Notes: generated from the letters alone by a model not told the origin. A stretch of 28,487 nucleotides of DNA from Candidatus Bathyarchaeota archaeon (GCA_026015225.1 JAOZGV010000010.1:1-28487), one strand, 5' to 3'; positions 15,591-23,004 are shown, counted from the first letter of the stretch. Translations and numbers: made by a program.

Positions 15591-16736
15591 AACAATATTG
15601 GAATAGTCTCATACGGTCATACAAAGTATGATTTCTTACCAGATGATGCCCCCCAACTTATGAAAGGCGTTATAGACGAATGCTTGGAAAGTGTTGAGAA
15701 AGGAATTTCTCCAAAAGATATTGGCCTCGTGATAACAAGCTGCGTTGATAATCAATTCTCCAACCAGCACCAAACAGGTGCACTGGCTCTAAGATATTTA
15801 GGAAATCTGGATGCAGAAGCATTTAGAGTTGAAGCTGCTTGTTCCAGTGGCAGTATGGCTGCCTATGTAGCTAGAAAAATGTTAACCGCGGGCTATGTCG
15901 ACAACGCACTGCTTGTAGGTTTCGAAAAAATGAGTGGCGTCTCTACTCCAACTGCGACCTCAATACTGATCAGAGGAGGTTCACCGGAAGAAAATCTAAA
16001 TGGGATAACTCAACCCGCTGCATATGCGATGATGGCGCAGATCTATATGAATAAATATGGAGCAACCGAGGATGATTATGCTTTAGTCTCTGTTAAGAAC
16101 CATAGTAATGCAATGAGAAATCCGTTGGCTAGATTTCACAAGAAATTGACTGTTGAAGACGTCAAGAACTCTCGAATTATTGCTTCACCCATACGTCTTC
16201 TACATTGCAGTCCAATTAATGATGGTGCTGCTGCTATATTGTTAAGCAATAGACCTAAGGATTTCACTGACACTCCTGTTTTCATTAAAGGAATGGGTTT
16301 GGCTCACGATACATTGGGCGTTTTTGAAAGAAGTGATCCTACATCAGTTATGGCTAGCAAAAAAGCGGCACAAAAAGCGTATAAAGAGGCAAACGTAGGG
16401 CCAAAGGATATCGATGTTGCTGAAGTTCATGATGCGTTCACACCTGTTGAGCTGATGATTTATGAGGATATAGGTTTCGCTGAAAAAGGCAAAGGTTATG
16501 AATTGATCAGGGATGGTACAGTTAACTTTGATGGAAAATTACCCGTTAATGTAAGTGGTGGATTGAAGGGGAAAGGTCATCCCGTTGGTGCAACTGGAAT
16601 TGGAATGCTTGTAGAGTCATTCTTACAACTTCGAGGAGAAGCTGGAGATAGGCAGGTATCTGAAGTAAATTTGGGATTGGTTGAGAACCATGGAGGCACG
16701 GGAGCAACTTCTGTGGTAACCATTTTGGGGAGATAA
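15588..16736 (+). CDS. thiolase family protein (SCP-x/archaeal acetyl-CoA acetyltransferase type)
   Basis: This enzyme makes or cleaves 3-ketoacyl-CoA, probably acetoacetyl-CoA from two acetyl-CoA. The nucleophile is Cys85 in VEAACSSGSMAA. The other active-site pieces are EVHDAF (about 276-281), His331 in GGLKGKGHPVGATG, and the ending ENHGGTGA, where classical thiolases carry a second Cys; that substitution is normal for the SCP-x and archaeal class. The 382-residue length fits. The stop is 3 nt before the next gene, an OB-SDR fusion, so the two are surely cotranscribed. In archaeal mevalonate synthesis such a thiolase binds a DUF35 protein and HMG-CoA synthase; here a ketoreductase takes the place of the synthase. 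Confidence 0.85.
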   Translation: MNNIGIVSYGHTKYDFLPDDAPQLMKGVIDECLESVEKGISPKDIGLVITSCVDNQFSNQHQTGALALRYLGNLDAEAFRVEAACSSGSMAAYVARKMLTAGYVDNALLVGFEKMSGVSTPTATSILIRGGSPEENLNGITQPAAYAMMAQIYMNKYGATEDDYALVSVKNHSNAMRNPLARFHKKLTVEDVKNSRIIASPIRLLHCSPINDGAAAILLSNRPKDFTDTPVFIKGMGLAHDTLGVFERSDPTSVMASKKAAQKAYKEANVGPKDIDVAEVHDAFTPVELMIYEDIGFAEKGKGYELIRDGTVNFDGKLPVNVSGGLKGKGHPVGATGIGMLVESFLQLRGEAGDRQVSEVNLGLVENHGGTGATSVVTILGR

Positions 16737-16739
16737 ACA

Positions 16740-17696
16740 ATGGCAAAATTAATTTCATTTTCTTTAGTATCTATCGTTCCTCCACCATTTAAGACAGAAT
16801 ATGCTGTTGGAATTGCAGAGGACGGAAAAGGAAATAGAATGCCTGTGAGAATAGAGAAGAATTTTTTTGATTCTTTGAAGATTGGTATGTCCGGAAGAGT
16901 TGAGAAAAAAGTAACTGATTTTGGAGAACTTACATTTTTCATTCCAGAGATAGAGAAAAAGATAGAAAAAAAAGTTGCATTGATAACAGGTGCGACTAGA
17001 GGCATTGGTAGGGCTATAGCCATTGAATTAGCTAATAGAGGATATGATGTTGCTATCAACGATGTAGAATTACCCGATGAGGGAAAAGAGGCTATCAAAT
17101 CTATCGAGACTTTTGGGAGGAAAGCGATATTTGCACAGGCTGATGTTTCAAAATATACCGAAGTAGAACAGATGGTCAATTCGGTTCAAGAGAAACTTGG
17201 TACAATTAAAGTACTTGTAAACAATGCAGGAATAAATGTAGATAAATTGATCACTAACATGCAACCTGAAGACTGGCAGAAGGTAATCGATGTAAATCTT
17301 ACGGGCGTTTTCAATTGTACAAAAGCTGTAATTCCCCATATGATTGATGCTGGAGGGGGTAAAATAATAAACATGAGTTCACAAGGCGCTTTAGATGGTC
17401 CAATTGGTCAGGCTAATTACGCAGCTGCTAAGGGAGGCGTTACGGCGTTAACGAAAGTTGTGGCTAGGGAATATGCTCAATATAACATATTATGCAATGC
17501 ACTAGCCCCAGGTTGTATACATACACGAATGACTGATAGCATACCACCAGGTCAACTAAAGGAGAGAATTTATCAAATACCTCTTGGCAGGAGAGGAGAA
17601 CCCGAAGAAGTAGCGAAATTGGTTGCTTTTCTAGCAGAGGAGGGAAATTATATAAACGGACAATTGTTACTTATCAATGCTGGCGAATATTTATAG
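16740..17696 (+). CDS. fusion: DUF35-type OB fold + SDR 3-ketoacyl reductase
   Basis: Residues 1-71 match the OB-fold half of DUF35 (VPPPFKTEYAVGIAEDGKGNRMPVRIEKNFF... KIGMSGRVE), without the usual N-terminal zinc ribbon. Residues 76-318 are a complete FabG-like SDR: TGATRGIG 83-90, NNAG 161-164, Ser213/214, Tyr227 and Lys231, ending INAGEYL. DUF35 OB folds bind acyl-CoA in a shared channel between thiolase and partner enzyme. The fusion suggests that acetoacetyl-CoA made by the upstream thiolase is handed straight to the reductase, giving 3-hydroxybutyryl-CoA, or the reverse in degradation. There is no frameshift at the junction: the linker IEKKIEKK is continuous and both parts are intact. 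Domain identity of the first 71 residues is by motif memory. Confidence 0.8.
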   Translation: MAKLISFSLVSIVPPPFKTEYAVGIAEDGKGNRMPVRIEKNFFDSLKIGMSGRVEKKVTDFGELTFFIPEIEKKIEKKVALITGATRGIGRAIAIELANRGYDVAINDVELPDEGKEAIKSIETFGRKAIFAQADVSKYTEVEQMVNSVQEKLGTIKVLVNNAGINVDKLITNMQPEDWQKVIDVNLTGVFNCTKAVIPHMIDAGGGKIINMSSQGALDGPIGQANYAAAKGGVTALTKVVAREYAQYNILCNALAPGCIHTRMTDSIPPGQLKERIYQIPLGRRGEPEEVAKLVAFLAEEGNYINGQLLLINAGEYL

Positions 17697-17768
17697 CTCA
17701 TATTTAATGCGTCATTTGTTTTGGTATTAATTTATGCGGCCGTGGTCTAGTCTGGTCTAGGACGGGAG

Positions 17769-17792
17769 TCGTTTATTAAAAAAACGCCTGAA
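17769..17792 (+). other. tRNA-Gly intron 1 (position 30/31)
   Basis: The 24-nt insert has an inner hairpin CGTTT/AAACG. Bulge AGT, 4-bp helix CGGG/CCTG and bulge AAC make a canonical bulge-helix-bulge, equivalent to intron 2 of the tRNA-Pro. Confidence 0.7.
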
Positions 17793-17800
17793 CCCCCCAT

Positions 17801-17813
17801 TGGCCAGGAGAAA
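17801..17813 (+). other. tRNA-Gly intron 2 (position 38/39)
   Basis: A 13-nt insert between the anticodon loop and the 3' stem strand GCTCC. No neat bulge-helix-bulge is visible; the boundary follows from restoring the five-pair stem. Confidence 0.5.
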
Positions 17814-17850
17814 GCTCCTAACCCGGGTTCAAATCCCGGTGGCCGCACCA

Positions 17851-18258
17851 TTTTTTCTACGGATTCCAAATAGTTCAAATTACGATACCCGCACCAAGTA
17901 TACGGGGATATATGACAGGATAGTGGTTTCGATGATCACGTGGATCGAATTTAAAACGATATAAAATTTTGAAATTGTGAAAATTGGAAATGAGAATGAA
18001 AAAAATTTTTTCGGATGAAAAGTAATTATTGGAAAAAACGAAAAACATACCCAGTTTTTTTGCAATATTCATAGTAATTCTATTACTTATATACCATGCA
18101 TCTAATGTCTAGATGATGAGTTGATATTAAAATTAGGGGCGATGCAAAATCTCTGCGGTCTATCTTGGCTAAAAAAATTAAAAATCAAAACTCCATTGTT
18201 AAAAAATAATTGTCGAGAATTAAATAATTAATACCAATCTAAGTAGTGTGAAGAATTC
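17851..18258. other. 408-nt spacer without a convincing gene
   Basis: This AT-rich spacer contains a T6 run right after tRNA-Gly, the tRNA 3'-end copy, and a TATA-like TTATATAC at about 18088-18095. That box would start transcription near 18112, some 145 nt before the TFB start, so TFB may have a long leader or a second promoter closer in. Short minus-strand frames at 17875-18072 have no coding character. Confidence 0.4.
17873..17896 (+). repeat. degenerate copy of the tRNA-Gly 3' end
   Basis: GTTCAAAT...GCACCA at 17873-17896 repeats 17827-17850 exactly 46 nt downstream. The outer 8 and 6 nt are identical and 5 of the inner 10 match. It may be a tRNA-duplication or integration scar. Confidence 0.45.
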
Positions 18259-19215
18259 TTGCAGGAAAAATTAACATCTAGTACTGATGATTCTGTTTCT
18301 ACAGAAGGTAAAAAAAGAATTTGTCCTGAATGCAGCAGTACTGACTTAATGAGAGATTATGACTTAGCAGAGATCGTATGTGAACATTGTGGTCATGTTA
18401 TTGATGAAAAGATTGCAGATACTAGGCCAGAGTGGAGGGCTTTCGACGACGAACAGAAAACAAAACGAACACGTGTTGGTGCTCCAATAACATTTACTAT
18501 TCATGACAAAGGTTTATCAACTACTATAGACTGGAACGATAGGAAATCAATAGGTGGGAAATTATCTACAACCCAGAGAATGGAGTTATATCATCTAAGA
18601 AAATGGCAAAGGAGAGTTCGTGTTTCAGATTCAACAGAAAGAAACCTTGCCATAGCTTTATCCGAATTGGGTAAATTTTCATCAGCCTTAAATCTTCCAA
18701 AGAATATAGTTGAAACTGCTTCTGTTATATATCGAAGGAGCTTAAAGAAGAAGTTTATCCGAGGAAGATCAATACATTGTGTAACAGCTGCTGTAATATA
18801 TCTATCATGTAGGCAATGTGGCATCCCAAGAACTCTTGATGAGATTGCTGCAATTTCAAATTTAAATAAAAAGGATATCGCAAGAAGTTATAGATTAATA
18901 GTACGAGCTTTAGAATCCTATGTACCGCCATCTACTAGTAGAAATTACGCCGCAAGATTCTCTAATATATTAGCCATTTCAAGTAAAGCTGAAGTTATGG
19001 CTATTAAAATCTTAGAAGTCGCAAAGAAATTAAAGTTAACAAGTGGAAGAAGCCCAACTGGAATTGCGGCTGCAGCCACTTATCTGTCAACGGTTCTGGC
19101 AAATGAGAGAAAAACACAAAGGGAAATTGCTGATGTGGCAAATGTAACCGAAGTAACTATAAGAAACCGATACAAGGAATTATTGGAAAAACTAATGATC
19201 GAAGTTGATATCTAA
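18259..19215 (+). CDS. tfb: transcription initiation factor B (TFB)
   Basis: TFB bridges TBP-bound promoters to RNA polymerase. The N-terminal zinc ribbon uses Cys22, Cys25, Cys41 and Cys44 (CPEC...CEHCG). The B-finger/linker carries PEWRAFDDEQ and the RTRVGAPIT motif. Two cyclin-like repeats follow (about 120-205 and 215-310), each with the usual ending RSYRLIVRAL or RNRYKELLEK and GRSPTGIAAAATYLS. The 318-residue length is standard. The start is TTG 18259; no Shine-Dalgarno is visible. The gene is monocistronic, with tRNA-Gly upstream and a convergent M24 gene downstream. Many archaea have several TFBs; whether this is the main one cannot be judged here. Confidence 0.93.
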   Translation: MQEKLTSSTDDSVSTEGKKRICPECSSTDLMRDYDLAEIVCEHCGHVIDEKIADTRPEWRAFDDEQKTKRTRVGAPITFTIHDKGLSTTIDWNDRKSIGGKLSTTQRMELYHLRKWQRRVRVSDSTERNLAIALSELGKFSSALNLPKNIVETASVIYRRSLKKKFIRGRSIHCVTAAVIYLSCRQCGIPRTLDEIAAISNLNKKDIARSYRLIVRALESYVPPSTSRNYAARFSNILAISSKAEVMAIKILEVAKKLKLTSGRSPTGIAAAATYLSTVLANERKTQREIADVANVTEVTIRNRYKELLEKLMIEVDI

Positions 19216-19222
19216 TAATTAA

Positions 19223-19236
19223 TTAACGCACGCGTT
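19223..19236. repeat. CG palindrome, variant
   Basis: TTAACGCACGCGTT lies just after the TFB stop, between convergent genes. It is a diverged member of the CG-rich box family of this region. Confidence 0.4.
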
Positions 19237-19267
19237 CTGATTTTTCTCTTTTCTGTGATACGAGCGC

Positions 19268-20374
19268 TTATATTCGATGTTCAAATGGAGTTAGTCGTTC
19301 AATATCTGCTTTTGTCACCATATAAGTGTCCTCGAATCTCACACCTAACAAATTAGGTTGGGGAATAAGGCAAGGGGACTGAGCATAAGCGAAAAGGTTT
19401 CCTGGTCCTAATTCTATATCGATTGGATACCAAAAAGAAGGAGGATCATTTGCCGAAACTCCTACTCCATGAATGTTGTTAAAAAAAGGAATTCTTGGAA
19501 AGATCAATTCAGAATTTTTTATCTTATCTAAATAATTTTTATGGATGCTCGATACATTATCTCCAACTTTAAACTCCTTTATTGCTGCGTTTTTTGATTC
19601 GAGAACTAATTTCATGGCTTTCAACAGATTGGTTGGTACTCCTGGGGTAGCGAAGGTTGTGGCAAGGTCGCTAGAATAGCCTTTAAATCTTGGATGTATA
19701 TCAACCAATACGATATCTCCATTTTCAATCTGTCGATTGGAAGCTGGTGAATGAGCAGCCTGAGTTCCAGATCCAGAAGCAATAAAAGTTCTGGTCGCAG
19801 TTTCCTCAGCACCATTTCGTCTCATTTCATATTCTACAGCTGCTGCTATCTCATTCTGTTTTATTCCTGGCTCAACTATCTCAGCTACCTTCTCCATTGC
19901 TTGGGTAGCTATGGCTGAGGCTTTCTTTATGATTTGAATTTCATCCTCAGTTTTGACAAGTCTTAGTTGTCCAGTAATGTTTACAGCATCTCTTATTTGA
20001 AAAGCCAGTGGCAGAGCGGCTTTAAGGGACTCAAAAAAATTCTGATGTATGAAAGATTTCTCAATCCCTACAATACCAGTTTTTAATCCTTTTTTCTCAA
20101 TAGCGCCAATAATAGCTTTGAACTGAGATTTTGCCGAATTGAACGTCAGGACTTCATCCACATAGTCGATTCTATCAGCTCCAAGCAGGTCTTGCTCAAG
20201 AATCAACAGTGTAGATTTGCCATTTTTATGGAGTATTAAGTTAGCACATAGCCTATCTACTCCTGTCAAGTAGTAAAGGCTTCTTGACTCGGTAGGTCTG
20301 GAGAGAATCAATATATCGAAACCTTCGGCATCCATTAGATCTGCCGCTTTAGAGATTCTTTCACTATAATTCAA
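19268..20374 (-). CDS. M24 (Xaa-Pro aminopeptidase/creatinase-like) protein with altered metal site
   Basis: The pita-bread fold protein has an N-terminal creatinase-type domain (about 5-135) and an M24 catalytic domain (about 140-360). Retained residues are His208 (AHSPAS), Asp225 (LVDIHPRF), Asp236 (YSSDLATTF), His302 (IHGVGV) and Glu348 (VRFEDTYMV). The Glu of the usual L-x-P-G-M-V-x-x-x-E-P motif is Ala331 (LGPGNLFAYAQSP), and the His before x-P-x (HExP) is Asn309 (ANDPP). One of five metal ligands is thus missing, as in non-peptidase members such as creatinase. It may hydrolyse a non-peptide C-N bond or be inactive as a peptidase. It is convergent with TFB. Length 368 is normal. Confidence 0.8.
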   Translation of the reverse strand: MNYSERISKAADLMDAEGFDILILSRPTESRSLYYLTGVDRLCANLILHKNGKSTLLILEQDLLGADRIDYVDEVLTFNSAKSQFKAIIGAIEKKGLKTGIVGIEKSFIHQNFFESLKAALPLAFQIRDAVNITGQLRLVKTEDEIQIIKKASAIATQAMEKVAEIVEPGIKQNEIAAAVEYEMRRNGAEETATRTFIASGSGTQAAHSPASNRQIENGDIVLVDIHPRFKGYSSDLATTFATPGVPTNLLKAMKLVLESKNAAIKEFKVGDNVSSIHKNYLDKIKNSELIFPRIPFFNNIHGVGVSANDPPSFWYPIDIELGPGNLFAYAQSPCLIPQPNLLGVRFEDTYMVTKADIERLTPFEHRI

Positions 20375-20410
20375 TTAAATTATCTCCGAAAAGTATGGGA
20401 GTGTATTATT

Positions 20411-20424
20411 TTAACGCGCGCTAA
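20411..20424. repeat. CG palindrome TTAACGCGCGCTAA
   Basis: A near-perfect palindrome in the divergent spacer between the M24 and CBS genes, about 88 nt before the CBS start. Confidence 0.55.
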
Positions 20425-20511
20425 GTATTATTTAGTGCACGCACAGACTATTCTGAATGTTTACATATAATAATTCTATAATTAAAAAAGTAATTTAAGG
20501 AGAAGAATAAC

Positions 20512-20937
20512 GTGTCATCATCTGTTTTGGTTAGAGATGTAATGAGTAAGAATATGAAAACTACAAGACCAGATTCAAAACTAAGAGAAGTTATTCAAAA
20601 AATGATCAAATTCAATATCGGTTCTGTAATCGTCATCAAACGAGGTAAACCAGCAGGTATTATTACGGAAAGAGATGTTCTAGAGAGTTTGATTGAGATA
20701 AATAGAAGTATGGATTTAACAGAAGCCAAAGACATAATGTCAGGGCCATTGATTACAATAGAAGAATATGCTGATATTGAACAAGCTTCTAAATTGATGC
20801 TAAAAAATAAAATAAAAAAGCTTCCAGTAGTTAATGATGGCAATCTCATTGGGATAATTACAACATCTGATATCGTCAGAGCGACTGAATTACTTACGGG
20901 CACTCTAAAAGAATTATCAAAAATTGGAAGAAAATAG
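20512..20937 (+). CDS. CBS-domain pair protein
   Basis: A stand-alone Bateman module of 141 residues. CBS1 is about residues 7-66 (VRDVMSKNMKTTRPDSKLRE, then GIITERDVLE) and CBS2 about 72-130 (AKDIMSGPLITIEEYADIEQ, then GIITTSDIVRATE). Such proteins bind AMP, ATP or SAM between the two motifs and act as energy sensors or modulators of partners; the partner is not evident here. The start is GTG 20512, chosen because AAGGAGAAG lies 5-13 nt upstream. CG palindromes sit on both sides of the gene. It is convergent with Alba. Confidence 0.9.
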   Translation: MSSSVLVRDVMSKNMKTTRPDSKLREVIQKMIKFNIGSVIVIKRGKPAGIITERDVLESLIEINRSMDLTEAKDIMSGPLITIEEYADIEQASKLMLKNKIKKLPVVNDGNLIGIITTSDIVRATELLTGTLKELSKIGRK

Positions 20938-20988
20938 ATATAAAGAGAGTATGCATATCCATCATCTAAATGTAAAACGCTCGCAATT

Positions 20989-21003
20989 TTATGCGCGCGC
21001 TAA
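20989..21003. repeat. CG palindrome TTATGCGCGCGCTAA
   Basis: It lies between the convergent CBS and Alba genes, and a half-site-like GCGCACTAA follows at 21022. Confidence 0.55.
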
Positions 21004-21132
21004 CGATACGATGTACAGAGAGCGCACTAATTTATACGTGTAAGTTATGAAAATGTAAGGGAAAAAATTATAAAAGAAAGAGGTTTGTTAGTGGACTATT
21101 CTGTCTACTTGTATATTGCTTTTTTCTCACTA

Positions 21133-21474
21133 TTATTCAGTTTTCTCGACCTTTATTTCTATTGTTGAAACGTTTCTTACGTCTCCACCCTCGCCAATAG
21201 CCTGAGTTCCTATGGCTATGTCGATTACTTTCATTTTTCCTTCGAAGAAACGCCTGCGCACTACCTCGACTACGTCAACAGCTGTACTAATTGCCCTTCC
21301 CCTCGCTTTAATTGTTAAGATCTTTTTTCCTCCGGAGAAGTGCATCATAATGGCCGTTGCGTAGGCCATAATTGGCTTGCTCCCTATTAAGATCGTATCG
21401 GGGGGTATTGGTGCTCTAGCTGGAGATGGTCGTGCTTCGACTTCCTTCTCAGAACTTTCTGCATTCTCAGTCAT
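21133..21474 (-). CDS. albA: chromatin protein Alba
   Basis: Alba is a small dimeric DNA/RNA-binding protein that coats archaeal chromatin. After an unusual ~25-residue acidic/Pro-rich N-terminal tail come ILIGSKPIMAYATAIMMHF (the Lys of the GSKP motif is the known acetylation site), then ILTIKARGRAISTAVDVVEVVRRRFF, then IDIAIGTQAIGEGGDVRNVSTIEIKV, all canonical. The body is normal length; only the tail is extended. It has the best ribosome-binding site in the window, AAGGAGGTGA (minus strand, 21490-21481), 6 nt before ATG 21474, which fits high expression. Confidence 0.92.
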   Translation of the reverse strand: MTENAESSEKEVEARPSPARAPIPPDTILIGSKPIMAYATAIMMHFSGGKKILTIKARGRAISTAVDVVEVVRRRFFEGKMKVIDIAIGTQAIGEGGDVRNVSTIEIKVEKTE

Positions 21475-21480
21475 GCTGTC

Positions 21481-21490
21481 TCACCTCCTT
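21481..21490 (-). promoter_or_regulatory. near-perfect Shine-Dalgarno of alba
   Basis: AAGGAGGTGA on the minus strand, 6 nt before ATG 21474. It fixes the start that includes the extended N-terminal tail. Confidence 0.7.
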
Positions 21491-21525
21491 GAGTTCCTTG
21501 TTTCGAACTTTTAAATAGATACGGA

Positions 21526-21543
21526 TTAACGCGGCGCGCGCTA
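21526..21543. repeat. CG palindrome, long variant
   Basis: TTAACGCGGCGCGCGCTA lies upstream of alba and has an extra CGG compared with the others. Confidence 0.5.
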
Positions 21544-21593
21544 TTTAAAAATATGTTTTTTCATGAATTTAGATCTCAACACCTAATTATTGA

Positions 21594-21608
21594 TTAGTGC
21601 GCGCGTTA
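21594..21608. repeat. CG palindrome TTAGTGCGCGCGTTA
   Basis: A second box in the alba/Trp-rich gene spacer, 10 nt before the stop of the Trp-rich gene. Confidence 0.5.
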
Positions 21609-21617
21609 TCTCAAAGA

Positions 21618-22724
21618 TCATATAAGTTTACCCCATGTGTGCTCAAAGTTGCTTGCACTATCTCCAAGATCTTCTTTTTTCACTTTCAATGATCCATTTC
21701 TCGTCGAAAAATGGAAATTTTCAACCTCTGCCGGGTACTCGTTGTAGTAAAGGATTGATTTCATGCCCCACCGTTTGGGCTGCTGGAATCTCCAGTAGGC
21801 TCTAGCATAGGCCTTCAGTCGTAAATGGATTTCCTTTTCCTTGTCTCTTCCCCTCACATCAAATATCGGGAGCCCACTCTTTACAGCATGTTTTATCTGA
21901 ATGCTTTTTGTTTTAAAGTTATACTCAGTATTTGTATCCCAATGATAGAAACGAATACTTTTATATAATGAGATATCACCCCAATCCAATAGCGATGTAG
22001 GATTTTTTGTGTTCCTGAATATTTGAGGGCCAACGAATGGATTGGAGTAGCTAATAAAGCTCCCATCAACCCAATGAACCAATCCCCAATACCAGGGGGC
22101 TCCCGGAGCGTTTACTGTGACTCTTTGATGGTAGGCTGAACCATCCACCTCAAGCCCACTAATACGCCCCTTCATCTTCATGCCAAAGATTTGCAGGATA
22201 TTGTGGCTATACTTCTTTGTATAGGCTTTCTCCTTAAACCTATGTTTCTGTAAGTAGTCATTCCATGGCGTCATCTCAAAATGGAAATCATTCTTGGAAT
22301 CTTGGATGTTTACCACATATTTCTCGGGGCTTCCATAGAACCGATAATCCGTGCCTTCCTTTATAGGGCGAAGCTCTCCCTTATCACCATCATTACATAC
22401 TTCAAAGTTCATGTCTTCCAGTAGCAATTGATCATACATCTTCTGATTGTCATACCACCATGCTGCTGTAACTCCATTGAACTTAAGTACCTTATCGTTC
22501 CATGTAGGAAGTTGCTTTACAGACCATCTCTTATCCATGATTTTAATGTCCTTGGTGTACTTTGTTGACCATAGGATCATCAGTTGTTTGGTTCTACCTG
22601 GTCTGTCCGGATCCCTAACGAAGAATATCCACCACCACCAATACCATGTCAAGTTCGAGATCATGTCGTCTGTCTTAAGAACCCAGAGATTCTGGTAGGG
22701 CTTGGTTTCATCAGAGTTTATCAT
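21618..22724 (-). CDS. Trp/Tyr-rich protein of uncertain family, faintly CrtC/AttH (lipocalin-like)
   Basis: I do not recognise this with confidence. It has 368 residues, no signal peptide and no membrane helix. It is unusually rich in Trp, with WYWWWWIFF at 27-35, TAAWWYDN, APWYWGLVHWVDGSF near 213-228, and RAYWRFQQPKRWG late. Alternating aromatic/polar strands and the paired themes (opening W-rich strand; later G-x-A-Y-H-Q and PWYWG) recall the two-lipocalin fold of CrtC/AttH proteins (carotenoid hydratase, secondary-metabolite enzymes). A role on a hydrophobic isoprenoid-like ligand is possible but speculative. It stands alone, flanked by CG palindromes and a hairpin-rich upstream spacer (22725-23004). 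ATG 22724 is the only reasonable start. Confidence 0.7.
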   Translation of the reverse strand: MINSDETKPYQNLWVLKTDDMISNLTWYWWWWIFFVRDPDRPGRTKQLMILWSTKYTKDIKIMDKRWSVKQLPTWNDKVLKFNGVTAAWWYDNQKMYDQLLLEDMNFEVCNDGDKGELRPIKEGTDYRFYGSPEKYVVNIQDSKNDFHFEMTPWNDYLQKHRFKEKAYTKKYSHNILQIFGMKMKGRISGLEVDGSAYHQRVTVNAPGAPWYWGLVHWVDGSFISYSNPFVGPQIFRNTKNPTSLLDWGDISLYKSIRFYHWDTNTEYNFKTKSIQIKHAVKSGLPIFDVRGRDKEKEIHLRLKAYARAYWRFQQPKRWGMKSILYYNEYPAEVENFHFSTRNGSLKVKKEDLGDSASNFEHTWGKLI

Positions 22725-22806
22725 GTGGCATCACTAACAAGAAAGTTGTCTTATTATTAAATATTATACATAACAGCATTAGCGTAGCGAATATTTTTTA
22801 AAATTA

Positions 22807-22822
22807 TTAGCGCGCGCGCTTA
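22807..22822. repeat. CG palindrome TTAGCGCGCGCGCTTA
   Basis: The longest CG run of the family (GCGCGCGCGC, 22810-22819), about 85 nt upstream of the Trp-rich gene. Confidence 0.55.
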
Positions 22823-22868
22823 GCGATTTATTGAATCTAACACGCGCGATACAAACATTAATACTTTT

Positions 22869-22952
22869 AACACTCTTAACGCTTAGAGTGTTAGGACCAC
22901 TAAGCTGCTAAATTTTAGCGCCTATTAACACCTTAAGCGCTTTGGCGCTAAA
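22869..22952. repeat. two nested inverted repeats in the spacer
   Basis: AACACTCT (22869-22876) pairs with AGAGTGTT (22885-22892). TTTAGCGCC (22914-22922) pairs with GGCGCTAAA (22944-22952), with palindrome AAGCGCTT inside. These could be RNA hairpins or binding sites upstream of the Trp-rich gene or downstream of the kbl-like gene. Confidence 0.55.
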
Positions 22953-23004
22953 TTTAAACCACTTTGCGATCTACTGATCTACCAGCTAAATGCAAAATGC
23001 GCGA

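Larger units (their letters stand above)
17736..17850 (+). tRNA. tRNA-Gly(CCC), apparently with two introns and encoded CCA
   Basis: The acceptor GCGGCCG (17736-17742) pairs with TGGCCGC (17840-17846), with A73 and an encoded CCA (17848-17850). Removing inserts of 24 and 13 nt gives a 75-nt tRNA: D arm GTCT/GGAC around AGTCTGGTCTA, anticodon arm GGAGC/GCTCC (five perfect pairs) around CCCCCAT, variable TAAC, T arm CCGGG/CCCGG with TTCAAAT. The anticodon is then CCC with A37, and the G-C-G/A73 identity fits glycine. Position 33 is C, not the near-universal U, so either this is a real oddity or the splice sites are slightly misjudged. An ATATTTAAT box near 17698-17706 lies about 30-35 nt upstream, and a T6 run follows at 17851. 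Confidence 0.75.

Noticed and set aside
17875..18072. Two overlapping 61-65-codon minus-strand frames
   Set aside because: AT-rich, Phe/Lys-biased, two overlapping frames with no Shine-Dalgarno; the stretch also holds the tRNA-end copy.
18113..18170. C/D-box guide RNA (ATGATGA at 18113-18119 looks like a C box)
   Set aside because: No CTGA D box at a suitable distance and no terminal stem were found.
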